Source of the DNA: an uncultured Roseibacillus sp.
GTDB taxonomy: Bacteria; Verrucomicrobiota; Verrucomicrobiia; Verrucomicrobiales; Akkermansiaceae
Direction of reading: 5' to 3'
DNA length: 47,434 nucleotides
Assembly (NCBI GenBank): GCA_937949965.1
Contig: CALFBF010000005.1
Span: forward strand, 1-47,434
The first letter of the stretch is position 1, and every line of letters begins with the position of its first letter. Below, piece by piece: positions 1 through 8,028 of the stretch. A program made the translations under genes and the position numbers. A model generated the notes under the pieces. The model ran no database searches. It worked only from the letters and a program-made list of their open reading frames with translations, and was not told the DNA's origin.

Positions 1-525
1 GATTCCCGGAAGTTCGTCGTTCGTATCAAGACGGTAATTCCAGTCATAACGGGGAGTGCCCCAACTTCCCTGGATGGTCATCTGATAAATGCCGGCAAAC
101 CGAACCCCATCGCTAAACCGAAACCCGCTCTGGCCACGCATCCTAATCGTGCAGACTACGCCCTCACGGCTCTCTCCGATGAGAGAGACGTTGGACTCCA
201 TATTCACCTGTGCGTTGATGGTGTATTCTCCATTTCTCAGTAATACCGCCCCTCCCCCAGCTTGCCTAACTCGACGGATCGCGACGTTCAGGTCGCTACT
301 CTCACCCCCCGTCAGCTCTTCGCGTATGACCTGGTCTTGGCGAGGAGGAATGCCGCCTCTTACTCCAGCGGTCGCCCATTCGCGCATTTGCGGGAAATTG
401 AGGTCATCAAAGAGAGCTTCGTTGAAGGTTACGCCAGGATCGCCAACCTGCATCTGACCAGGAGCTAGCGTGTTCTGAAGAATAAACAGAACCATGAGCA
501 AATATTTTGACTGACCGAACTTCAT
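1..525 (-). CDS. Secreted right-handed beta-helix-like protein (3' end outside window)
   Basis: The minus strand is open from an ATG at 525 to the left edge, 175 codons with no stop. The N-terminus MKFGQSKYLLMVLFILQ is a hydrophobic signal peptide. Residues about 80-120 carry an alternation of the kind AIRRVRQAGGGAVLLRNGEY followed by VSLIGES, which is typical of the first coils of pectate-lyase-like or glycosyl hydrolase 28-like beta-helix proteins. The catalytic part lies off the window, so no substrate can be named. The start lacks a clear Shine-Dalgarno sequence, but the signal peptide supports it. It diverges from the moxR gene across an AT-rich gap. Confidence 0.7.
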   Translation of the reverse strand, partial: MKFGQSKYLLMVLFILQNTLAPGQMQVGDPGVTFNEALFDDLNFPQMREWATAGVRGGIPPRQDQVIREELTGGESSDLNVAIRRVRQAGGGAVLLRNGEYTINAQVNMESNVSLIGESREGVVCTIRMRGQSGFRFSDGVRFAGIYQMTIQGSWGTPRYDWNYRLDTNDELPGI

Positions 526-682
526 TTTTCAGATTTTTTGAAAATAACATCCAAGAAAAACATCCTCTAAAAAGCCACGAATCACACTTGCGACAAGAGC
601 TTATTCGAGAAATTACTTCCGCCTTAATAATAATTTTTTAAATATTATCAATAAAATTTATAAAAATCGGAATCACCGTTGA
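526..682. other. AT-rich divergent intergenic region
   Basis: This 157-bp gap separates the divergent beta-helix and moxR genes. It is strongly AT-rich, with runs such as TAATAATAATTTTTTAAATATT around 624-645. It most likely holds both promoters. I could not assign -35/-10 boxes with confidence. Confidence 0.4.
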
Positions 683-1915
683 TTGAGTGAAAACTCGACA
701 GAGGATCAGCACGCAAACCATCCTCTTCTGGACAAAGCGATGGAAGGTCGTAGCCTCCTGAAGAGTAATCTTATTGTAATGTCCGATAATTCTTCTGAAA
801 CGCCGGGAAGTGTTCCCGCTACTCCCTTCCCCTCTGGCAATCCCACTGGGGCCGTATCCTCGGCAAACACGACCGCTCCGACCAACCTGAGCGAAAGCTC
901 CAGCACCAAGCCAAGTTCACAAGATCTTCCAGAAGATGATGTCGCGGCTATTAACCAACTGGGTAAAACCTATCAGTCTTTAAAAGACGAACTCGGCAAG
1001 GTCATTATTGGGCAAGAAAACGTTATCGAGCAGTTAAGTATCTCGCTCTTTGCGGGGGGGCACTCGCTCTTGATGGGGGTCCCGGGCCTTGCGAAGACGC
1101 TGCTTGTTTCCTCCGTAGCGGAGACGCTAGACCTCAGCTTTTCGCGCATCCAGTTCACTCCCGATCTCATGCCTGCTGACATTACGGGCACCGATATTAT
1201 TCAAGAATCGGGAGTGGGTGGAAAGCGGGAGTTCGAATTCATTAAAGGTCCCGTCTTCGCCAATATCGTTCTCGCTGATGAGATTAACCGTGCTCCTGCT
1301 AAAACGCAGTCGGCGATGTTAGAAGCGATGCAGGAAAAGAAAGTCACGGTTCTTGGTCGTTCCTATCCACTCGATCAACCCTTCTTCGTTCTCGCCACTC
1401 AGAACCCGATTGAGCAGGAAGGAACTTACCCCCTCCCCGAAGCACAACTGGACCGCTTCATGTTCCTCATTGAAGTCGATTATCCCTCGGCGGCAGAAGA
1501 AGGCCGCATCGCTCGCGAGACCACGGGTAAAGCTCCGGAAACACTCTCCAAGCTGATGAACGGCGAGCAAATCAAAGCTTACCAAAAACTGGTGCGCCGC
1601 GTGCCGGTGCCCGATCATATCTATGACGATGCGGTGACCTTAGTGCGACGAACGCGACCAAATACGGAAGATGCGCCGAGCTGGATTAGCGAACTCATTG
1701 GCTGGGGCTCGGGGCCTCGGGCGATTCAGAATCTGGTTCTCGCTTCAAAAGCACGGGCCGCGCTCCACGGAAGCTATATGGTGCGTCGCGAAGACCTCCT
1801 CGCAGTCGCTAGCCCGGTGCTCACTCACCGCGTGATTCCAAACTTCGCAGCCGAATCACAAGGGATGACTTCCCAGAAAATTGTGCAGCGTCTGTTAGCA
1901 GAATTGGACGAGTAA
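683..1915 (+). CDS. MoxR-family AAA+ ATPase
   Basis: AAA_3 (MoxR) ATPase, a chaperone-like ATPase that typically works with DUF58 and von Willebrand factor A proteins encoded beside it, as here. Walker A is GVPGLAKT at residues 132-139 and Walker B has D199-E200 in ILADEINRA; a sensor-type ATQNPIEQEGTYPLPEAQ stretch follows. The reading frame opens with TTG at 683, but ATG at 779 (MSDNSSETPG) is an equally good start giving 378 residues. From either start, the first part (to about residue 85) is Ser/Thr/Pro-rich and probably disordered. The DUF58 gene follows after 38 bp on the same strand. Confidence 0.93.
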   Translation: MSENSTEDQHANHPLLDKAMEGRSLLKSNLIVMSDNSSETPGSVPATPFPSGNPTGAVSSANTTAPTNLSESSSTKPSSQDLPEDDVAAINQLGKTYQSLKDELGKVIIGQENVIEQLSISLFAGGHSLLMGVPGLAKTLLVSSVAETLDLSFSRIQFTPDLMPADITGTDIIQESGVGGKREFEFIKGPVFANIVLADEINRAPAKTQSAMLEAMQEKKVTVLGRSYPLDQPFFVLATQNPIEQEGTYPLPEAQLDRFMFLIEVDYPSAAEEGRIARETTGKAPETLSKLMNGEQIKAYQKLVRRVPVPDHIYDDAVTLVRRTRPNTEDAPSWISELIGWGSGPRAIQNLVLASKARAALHGSYMVRREDLLAVASPVLTHRVIPNFAAESQGMTSQKIVQRLLAELDE

Positions 1916-1953
1916 GCTCACTCTAGCCTCCATCACTTCCTGTTAGTTCGATC

Positions 1954-2835
1954 ATGCACGATTTCCTCGACCATGGGCTCCTCGCTCGCCTTTCTGCCCT
2001 TCCGTTAGAAAGCCGCCAGGCGATGATCGGTAGCGTGGCCGGTAAGCATCGCTCTCCTCACCGAGGATCGTCAGTCGAATTCGCAGAGTACCGCAAGTAT
2101 GTTCCCGGGGACGATACGCGGCGGTTAGATTGGAAAGCCTTTGCCCGCTCGGACCGATTCTACATCAAAGAATTCGAGGCTGATACCAATCTGCGGGCTT
2201 ACTTCGTAGTCGATTCCTCTGGTTCGATGAATTTTGCCAGTGGCGAAACAGATACCAAGATTCAATACGCACGGCGCCTAGCAGCCTCACTCGCTTACCT
2301 TCTTGTTAGACAAGGTGACGCGGCAGGGCTCTCGGTTTGCAACGAAAAGATTCACCTCGAAATCCCGCCCTCCCGTTCTGCTTCGCAGCTCCAGCATATC
2401 TTTGACAATCTCAGCAAAGTGGAGCCCACTGGTGAAACTGGTCTCACTGAGGCCCTCCACATCATCGCTGAAAAGATTAAGCAACGAGCGCTCGTCGTCA
2501 TTCTCTCGGATTTCTTCACCGACCCGGAAGAACTGGGAGAGGCCTTCCAGCACCTTCGCTACCGCAAGCACGACATCGCCCTTTTTCATCTATTAGACCG
2601 ACAGGAGTTAGATTTCGCCTTTGACCGTCCACACCGTTTTATCGACTTGGAGGACAACTCCACCCTCGTCGCCGAGCCTAATCTGATCGCTGAAGAGTAT
2701 AATGCCGCTTTGAACGATTACCTCGTCTCTCTCGAAGGAAAAGCTAACGACGCCCAGGCCGACTACCGGCGTATTGTGACCGACCAAGACTACGAGGAAG
2801 TTCTCTCCGACTTCCTCACAAACCGTTTACGATAG
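1954..2835 (+). CDS. DUF58 family protein with vWA-type fold
   Basis: The N-terminal half contains the DUF58 hallmark RGSSVEFAEYRKYVPGDD followed by RRLDWKAFARSD. It leads into a vWA-like domain with the metal-site motif DSSGSM at residues 87-92. DUF58 proteins are the regular partners of MoxR ATPases; this one has no membrane segment and is probably cytoplasmic. Length, 293 residues, is normal. Its stop codon is followed directly by the ATG of the BatA-like gene with no gap, so the two are almost certainly translationally coupled. The exact biochemical role of the family is not settled. Confidence 0.93.
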   Translation: MHDFLDHGLLARLSALPLESRQAMIGSVAGKHRSPHRGSSVEFAEYRKYVPGDDTRRLDWKAFARSDRFYIKEFEADTNLRAYFVVDSSGSMNFASGETDTKIQYARRLAASLAYLLVRQGDAAGLSVCNEKIHLEIPPSRSASQLQHIFDNLSKVEPTGETGLTEALHIIAEKIKQRALVVILSDFFTDPEELGEAFQHLRYRKHDIALFHLLDRQELDFAFDRPHRFIDLEDNSTLVAEPNLIAEEYNAALNDYLVSLEGKANDAQADYRRIVTDQDYEEVLSDFLTNRLR

Positions 2836-4833
2836 ATGTCCTTTCTTCAACCCGCCCTTCTCTGGGGACTGCTCGCAGTCGCTCTCCCCATCATCATTCA
2901 TCTCCTGAATCGGCGACGCCACCGCACGGTCAAATGGGCGGCGATGGATTTTTTGCTAAAGGCCACCCGAGAATCTCGTGGCAAAAAAAAGCTGAAGCAT
3001 ATCCTCATTCTCACCTGTCGCGCTTTGGCTATTGCCGCCCTCATTTTTGCCATCGCACGCCCGCTGTTAGGAGGCTTCTTAGGCTTAGGGGCGAGCGTCG
3101 ATACCGTCGTTCTCATTCTTGATCGCTCAGCCTCGATGGAGCGCCGCGAAGCCGATGGCCAACCCACAAAACGAGAACTTATTCTCGCTCAGGTCAAAGA
3201 TGCCATGGCGGAACTAGAGACCGCGCGCCTAGTTCTGTTAGACTCTGCCACCGGGACCCTTTCGGAAGTTCCCTCTCCCGACATTCTGCCAGAACTCTCG
3301 ACCACTCAGCCCACCGATACCGCGAGTGACTTGCCTAGTCTGTTAGCAACTGCCTTTGACTACTTACGCGAGTCGCAACCCGGGCGGAGCGAAATCTGGC
3401 TCGCTACTGACATGCAGCTCAGCAATTGGCGCACCGAAGACTCTCGCTGGCCTGCCTTTGCACAAACTCTCAACGACCTCCCTTCCCCGACCTCACTGCG
3501 TGTGCTGGCCCTGCCGGCAACTCCACGTGATAATCGGCATATCCGTCTCCTCTCCTCACGAAGAAACAGTGACGGAATCACCTTAGAGTTAGAAATCACG
3601 CGCGACGAATCAACGGGCCGAATCAACTTACCCGTCACCATCAATCTCGATGGCGCACCGACTACTGAGACCCTCGTCGTCGAGGGGCAGACTCTCCGCT
3701 TCAGTCGCACCCTCCCTCTTTCTAGCGCTCAAGCTACGGGATGGGGCCGGGTTTCCCTCCCACCCGATCCCAACCTTCGCGATAATCATCTCTACTTCAC
3801 CTACGGCGAACAACAGCCCTTGCGCACCACCATTGTACACGACGGAACTTTGCCTGAAGAAGCGCTGCAAACTCTCTCCCGTGCAGCCGCTCCTCCCGGG
3901 CTCACCCATTTCACCGTCGAAGAACTCGTTCTCGCTGGCCCCAACCCCGATATTGCGGCGCTTAATCTCACCGAAAGCGCCCTCCTGATTTGGGCAGCAC
4001 CTCTGCCTACTGACACTGCGGCGGTGATTGTGAGAAGCTATCTCGAGAGTGGAGGAGAAGTCCTCTTCCTCCCTTGCGAAAGTGACCTCGAACCCACTTT
4101 CGCAAGTTTAGGATGGGGACCAATCGAGAATGCTCCTGCTGGTAAATTCTTTATCACGAACGAGAACTGGCGACGTGACGAAGGCCCCTTCCGAGACGGC
4201 CAAGACGGAAACTCCATTCCCCTCCAGCAGCTTCGCGCTATCAAGCGGCTCCCTCTTCTCCCAGCCAGCGACGCCATCCCGCTCGCAAGTTGGGATGACG
4301 GTTCTCCCCTCATGGTGCGTAAAATCCTCGGTCAAGGCACCGCACATCTCCTCACCACTTTGCCAGATTACCGTTGGTCCGACCTCGAACAAACAGCCCT
4401 TCACCTCGTGCTAGTACAGCGACTGTTAGAGGCTGGCGCAAAGCGCCTCGACGAGAGCAGCCAAGTAGCCGGACAAACACCTCATACACCCGCAAGCCTC
4501 GTTGAAGCCGCGCTAACTCCAGGCAACTACCCCATCAGTGCGGGAATCTATCAAACTGAGGAAGGCCTGCTTGCGCTCAACCTTCCAGCCGGCGAACTCT
4601 CGCTCGCTAAGCTCGATCCTTCTGAGATCGAGCAAACCCTCTTACCCGACACCAAGGTCAGCTTCTTCGAACAAAAAACAGAAGCAGACCAAAGCCTCTT
4701 GCAGGAAATCTGGCGGCCCTTCCTCATCATCATGCTTCTCCTTCTCTTGATTGAGGCAATCCTGACTTTGAACAAGAAACCTGCTTCTCCAAAAGTAAAT
4801 GTAGATCCCTCGAAATCACCTACTCATTCCTAG
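2836..4833 (+). CDS. BatA-like membrane protein with vWA domain
   Basis: The N-terminus matches the BatA/aerotolerance N-terminal membrane domain: a hydrophobic segment (LLWGLLAVALPIIIHLLNRR) followed by a basic loop and a second segment near residues 56-80. A vWA domain starts at LILDRSASM with metal-site residues D96, S98 and S100. A long beta-rich periplasmic region follows, with a C-terminal membrane helix at about 627-645. It is the third gene of the MoxR/DUF58/vWA set and starts immediately after the DUF58 stop. The set is usually linked to envelope stress or maturation of surface proteins; that function is inferred from the family, not visible here. Confidence 0.88.
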   Translation: MSFLQPALLWGLLAVALPIIIHLLNRRRHRTVKWAAMDFLLKATRESRGKKKLKHILILTCRALAIAALIFAIARPLLGGFLGLGASVDTVVLILDRSASMERREADGQPTKRELILAQVKDAMAELETARLVLLDSATGTLSEVPSPDILPELSTTQPTDTASDLPSLLATAFDYLRESQPGRSEIWLATDMQLSNWRTEDSRWPAFAQTLNDLPSPTSLRVLALPATPRDNRHIRLLSSRRNSDGITLELEITRDESTGRINLPVTINLDGAPTTETLVVEGQTLRFSRTLPLSSAQATGWGRVSLPPDPNLRDNHLYFTYGEQQPLRTTIVHDGTLPEEALQTLSRAAAPPGLTHFTVEELVLAGPNPDIAALNLTESALLIWAAPLPTDTAAVIVRSYLESGGEVLFLPCESDLEPTFASLGWGPIENAPAGKFFITNENWRRDEGPFRDGQDGNSIPLQQLRAIKRLPLLPASDAIPLASWDDGSPLMVRKILGQGTAHLLTTLPDYRWSDLEQTALHLVLVQRLLEAGAKRLDESSQVAGQTPHTPASLVEAALTPGNYPISAGIYQTEEGLLALNLPAGELSLAKLDPSEIEQTLLPDTKVSFFEQKTEADQSLLQEIWRPFLIIMLLLLLIEAILTLNKKPASPKVNVDPSKSPTHS

Positions 4834-4917
4834 CGTCAGGAATGATCAGTTAGCCTGCTATAGACCCTTCTTTTGAGTTGCTCCTCCTCCGGCCCTTCGT
4901 TTCAATCCCGCGCCGCT

Positions 4918-5403
4918 ATGAGCACTGAACCCACCCTCACTCACCTCTCCGAATCTGATCAGCCTCGCATGGTTGACGTCAGCGCAAAAGCAGTCACCAC
5001 CCGGACCGCTACTGCGACCTGTCTAGTGACCCTCGGACCAGAGCTCATCTCACAGATGAATGGTGGCGAACTAAAGAATAAGAAAGGCCCTGTCTTTCAC
5101 ACTGCCATCTTAGCCGGCATCCAAGGCACCAAACTGACCTCACAACTCATCCCTCTCTGCCACCCTCTCCCCCTCGACTCATCTTCGGTAGAAGTGCAAC
5201 CCTTGGATGATCAAAGCGTCGCCGTCTCCTGCACCGCCCGCACCACTGGCAAAACAGGGGTCGAAATGGAGGCCCTAACAGGTGCCTCCGTTGCCGCACT
5301 CACGCTCTACGATATGTGCAAATCCGCTAATCCTGCCATCGTGATAAGCGATTTGAAGCTAGCGACCAAAACAGGTGGCAAATCAGATTATCAAGTCTCG
5401 TAG
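4918..5403 (+). CDS. moaC: Cyclic pyranopterin monophosphate synthase
   Basis: MoaC converts the MoaA product into cyclic pyranopterin monophosphate, an early step of molybdenum-cofactor synthesis. The 161-residue protein has the family signatures MVDVSAKAVTTRTATA near the start, LCHPLPLDSS, and GVEMEALTGASVAALTLYDM. The catalytic Asp/Lys pair appears as D132 and K135 in YDMCKS, spaced as in the E. coli enzyme. A longer frame from TTG at 4873 exists, but ATG at 4918 puts the start at the normal family N-terminus. First gene of a moaC / mobA-moaD / moaE run. MoaA and MoeA are not in the window. Confidence 0.97.
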   Translation: MSTEPTLTHLSESDQPRMVDVSAKAVTTRTATATCLVTLGPELISQMNGGELKNKKGPVFHTAILAGIQGTKLTSQLIPLCHPLPLDSSSVEVQPLDDQSVAVSCTARTTGKTGVEMEALTGASVAALTLYDMCKSANPAIVISDLKLATKTGGKSDYQVS

Positions 5404-5491
5404 CGAACAATTTTTTCAGCGAAAAACCCCCTGAAAACCCACACAAAGCCACCGCCTAATCCTAGACTTTCTCCATCATTCGCAGTCACTC

Positions 5492-6325
5492 ATGAGCTCC
5501 TCTCCTCCTCTCAAAGCCCTTCTCCTAATCGGAGGAAAATCCCAACGTATGGGCAGTGATAAGGCCGCCCTTGTCTTCGAAGGAAAAACGCTGTTAGAGC
5601 GCATTCTCGCGACTATCACTCCGCTGATTCCGGAAGCCTACCTCTCGATTGCCCATGACGATGAGCGAGAATTCTCTCACCCCACCATTCGTGATCTGAC
5701 CCCTAACCCCGGCCCCTTGGGCGGTTTACAAGCAGCCTTTCATCACGATCCCGAGGCCGCTTGGCTGGTGCTGGCCTGTGACTTGCCTCTCTTTGATTCC
5801 ACCACGCTAGAGAATCTGTTAGACAAGGCAGACCCGACTCAGAAAGCGACCTGTTATCGAAACCGGCTCGACCAACGCGCGGAACCCCTCTGCACGCTCT
5901 ATCAACCGGCAGCGGCACATGCACTGACCAACTACCTAGCAGACGATCGCCGGTGTGCTCGCAAATTCCTCGAATCCCTTGAACCCGTGATGCTCCCCCT
6001 TCCTCATCCGCTCGCGCTCGATAATGGGAATCGGCCCGAGCAACTGCACGAGCTCACTATTCTTGCCAAGGAAGGCCTCCAGGAAAAAGAAGTGACGGTA
6101 ACCTACTACGGCAAGCTCTCTGCAGAAGCACCTGCCGCGACGGAGACTCTGACCACCACCGCAGCCACCCTTGCGGGGCTCTATGAAGAACTCCGGCTCA
6201 AGCACTACCTCAGCCTCGATCTCGATACCGTCAAGCCCGTCCTCTCCGATGAATTTGTCGATTGGACTACTCCTCTCCCCGAGGACGCCCAAGTCGCCTT
6301 CCTCCCTCCTTTTGCAGGCGGTTAG
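5492..6325 (+). CDS. mobA: MobA-MoaD fusion: molybdenum cofactor guanylyltransferase with C-terminal sulfur carrier
   Basis: Residues 1 to about 190 are a MobA-type nucleotidyltransferase: LIGGKSQRMGSDKAAL is the glycine-rich GTP-binding loop and LVLACDLPLF carries the metal-binding Asp. From about residue 201 the sequence changes to a MoaD-like ubiquitin fold (VTVTYYGKLSAEA) and ends exactly in FLPPFAGG. The terminal Gly-Gly is the site adenylated and thiocarboxylated in MoaD, so the carrier end is free despite the fusion. The partner moaE starts 26 bp downstream. The fusion is an unusual arrangement; both halves look intact. Confidence 0.9.
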   Translation: MSSSPPLKALLLIGGKSQRMGSDKAALVFEGKTLLERILATITPLIPEAYLSIAHDDEREFSHPTIRDLTPNPGPLGGLQAAFHHDPEAAWLVLACDLPLFDSTTLENLLDKADPTQKATCYRNRLDQRAEPLCTLYQPAAAHALTNYLADDRRCARKFLESLEPVMLPLPHPLALDNGNRPEQLHELTILAKEGLQEKEVTVTYYGKLSAEAPAATETLTTTAATLAGLYEELRLKHYLSLDLDTVKPVLSDEFVDWTTPLPEDAQVAFLPPFAGG

Positions 6326-6351
6326 TAGAAAACATTTCTGACTCACACACT

Positions 6352-6756
6352 ATGTTTCAAATCACTGATAAAGCGATTACTACGAGTGAACTCGTATCAT
6401 TGGCCGAGTCTCCATCTGCCGGCGCACTGGTAGTCTTTGAAGGTCGAGTCCGCAACCATCACCATGGTAAGGAGGTCACTGCACTCGACTACTCCTCCCA
6501 TCCCACCCTCGCGCAGCCGGAAGGCCAAAAGCTGGTAGCGGAAACTCTCGAAAAGTTCCCTGACGTCGAAAAGATTGCCGCGACTCATCGTACCGGTCAC
6601 CTTGCTATTGGTGAGATTGCAGTGTGCATCGTCGTTACTTCACCACACCGTCCCGCTGCTTTCGCTGCCTGTGACTACCTTGCCCTCCAGCTCAAAAACC
6701 GTCTCCCAGTCTGGAAGCACGAGCATTTCGCTGATGGTTCGCAAGATTGGACTTAA
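6352..6756 (+). CDS. moaE: Molybdopterin synthase catalytic subunit
   Basis: MoaE uses the thiocarboxylated C-terminus of MoaD to insert the dithiolene sulfurs into molybdopterin. The 134-residue protein contains GALVVFEGRVRNHHHGK, the conserved HRTGHLAIGE and the C-terminal LPVWKHEHFADGSQDW with K122 in the active-site position. The ATG at 6352 is chosen because it follows the mobA-moaD stop by 26 bp and gives the usual MoaE length; an upstream GUG/ATG extension would overlap the previous gene and adds no conserved sequence. Its stop overlaps that of the convergent ctaB gene. Confidence 0.96.
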   Translation: MFQITDKAITTSELVSLAESPSAGALVVFEGRVRNHHHGKEVTALDYSSHPTLAQPEGQKLVAETLEKFPDVEKIAATHRTGHLAIGEIAVCIVVTSPHRPAAFAACDYLALQLKNRLPVWKHEHFADGSQDWT

Positions 6757-7667
6757 GCCTTATTCCAAAAGCCGAAGAGAGCGATCAGAACAAGAGGTAG
6801 ATAGAGGAGAGTCGCTAAGAAGAACTTCCGAAAGTGCGCCCGTTCTCCGGTCTTAAGAAAACGACGTCCGGACGCCACGAGCATTCCGGCGAGAAGGACG
6901 CCGACTATGACAAAGGGCCAACTCGCGATCCCGAATGGTAAAACCAGAACAGCTAAGACAGCCAAGCCAAGGGAAAAAGCCACGGCGAGTCCTACACTAT
7001 GCTTGCCGCTGACATCCCCATTGGACCACATCTTGTAACCTGCTAATTCATACTCCTCACGGCAAAGCCAGTTGATGGCCACAAAGTGCGGAAGCTGCCA
7101 AAGAAAGAGGAGAGCAAATAAATACCAGCCCCCTACTTCCCAGAGACCACCTCCTCCTGCAGTCCAGCCGATGAGTGGAGGCAAAGCGCCAGGGACGGCA
7201 CCTACTAGAGTATTAGTAGAATGCCACTTCTTCATCGGGGTATAGATGAAGACGTAAGTGGCAATCGTCGCAGCCGCAATCCAGCCGGGGGCGGTGCCAA
7301 CCTTCACCCAAAGGTGGACGATGCCGAAGGCCGAGAGCCCCCAACCAATCATGAAAGCCTTGACGATGCCCATGCGCTGCGAAGGGAGGGGCCGGTCGGC
7401 GGTGCGAGCCATCAAGGCATCGCTATCCACCTCGGAAAGCTGATTAAAAACCGCCGATCCAAAAGCACAGGCCGTGGTCCCGAGAATGAGATGGAGCAGG
7501 GTCCAGAACTCCCACCCACCATGACGGCAAGCAATGGCGTAGCCAAAGAAGGTGGTGATAATTACGAAAAGGTTGAGACGAGCCTTCACGAGCGTCTTGA
7601 AATCCTCCAAGGCACTGGGCACCTCTTTGGCTACCTTTTCACATTTGTCTGGAAGTTTCTCACTCAA
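6753..7667 (-). CDS. ctaB: Protoheme IX farnesyltransferase (heme O synthase)
   Basis: UbiA-superfamily membrane prenyltransferase that attaches farnesyl to heme b to make heme O for terminal oxidases. The signature is visible as NQLSEVDSDALMARTADRPL, the Asp-rich motif with the MxRTxxRPL tail. The protein begins with LVKARLNLFVI after a short charged leader and has about eight to nine hydrophobic segments. The start is a TTG at 7667; no ATG lies in frame upstream, so the exact start is uncertain. It stands alone here without oxidase subunits. It is divergent from the selenoprotein gene and overlaps moaE by 4 bp at the stops. Confidence 0.93.
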   Translation of the reverse strand: MSEKLPDKCEKVAKEVPSALEDFKTLVKARLNLFVIITTFFGYAIACRHGGWEFWTLLHLILGTTACAFGSAVFNQLSEVDSDALMARTADRPLPSQRMGIVKAFMIGWGLSAFGIVHLWVKVGTAPGWIAAATIATYVFIYTPMKKWHSTNTLVGAVPGALPPLIGWTAGGGGLWEVGGWYLFALLFLWQLPHFVAINWLCREEYELAGYKMWSNGDVSGKHSVGLAVAFSLGLAVLAVLVLPFGIASWPFVIVGVLLAGMLVASGRRFLKTGERAHFRKFFLATLLYLPLVLIALFGFWNKA

Positions 7668-7811
7668 GAAGTCGAAGGTGCCCCAAGGCAGGATTTTGAA
7701 AAAGCGTTTTTCCCGATAAAGTGGTCCCCAGCTAAACCGCTTTTAATCCAGCATCAGGGAACGAGTTTTCCTTGGCCAATTTTACCCGAAGGTTCATCGT
7801 CAGGGCACAAA

Positions 7812-8024
7812 ATGATCGAGATCGAATACTGCGCTAAGTGAAACTACCTTCCCGAAGCTGACCGGGTGTCAGCTGAAATTAAGACGGTGACCGAGGAGGC
7901 CATCACCCTCGTGCCAGGAGAAGGAGGGATCTTCGAAATCCGTATGGATGGAAGACTCCTCTTTAAAAAAGAGCGCGGAGGTCACTTCCCTGCAGATGGA
8001 GAAGCCGCCGCGCTTTTCTCGTAA
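7812..8024 (+). CDS. SelW/Rdx-family selenoprotein with in-frame TGA (CxxU)
   Basis: Read through the TGA at 7839-7841, this is a 70-residue Rdx (SelW/SelT/SelH) protein. It starts MIEIEYCAK, has selenocysteine as residue 10, and continues NYLPEADRVSAEIK. C7 and U10 form the CxxU redox motif in the first beta-alpha turn. Downstream ITLVPGEGGIFEIRMDGR and RGGHFPADGEA match the family's second half (PGxGGxFE, GxFP). The stop is TAA at 8022. An AGGG at 7802-7805 sits 6 nt before the ATG. A SECIS-like hairpin lies at 7856-7874. Rdx proteins are thioredoxin-fold redox proteins of uncertain substrate. Standard gene callers would stop at the TGA and miss it. Confidence 0.92.
7856..7874 (+). promoter_or_regulatory. 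Putative bacterial SECIS hairpin
   Basis: AGCTGAC (7856-7862) pairs perfectly with GTCAGCT (7868-7874) around the 5-nt loop CGGGT. The loop begins 21 nt after the TGA and has G at its second position. Bacterial SECIS elements lie inside the coding region just after UGA, with an apical loop roughly 16-37 nt downstream and an early G, so this fits. Binding by SelB is inferred. Confidence 0.8.
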
Positions 8025-8028
8025 AACT

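Noticed and set aside
3356-4414. Several frames of 76-116 codons opposite or out of frame with the BatA-like gene
   Set aside because: They are shadows caused by GC-rich codon bias; the vWA-bearing frame explains the region.
5404-5491. Hairpin TTTTCAG/CTGAAAA between moaC and mobA-moaD
   Set aside because: The stem is AT-rich and weak with no U-tract after it, so it was not called as a terminator.
7221-7841. Long plus-strand frame ending at the TGA of the selenoprotein gene
   Set aside because: It lies antisense to ctaB and has no family resemblance. Only its last nine codons, from ATG 7812, belong to a real gene.
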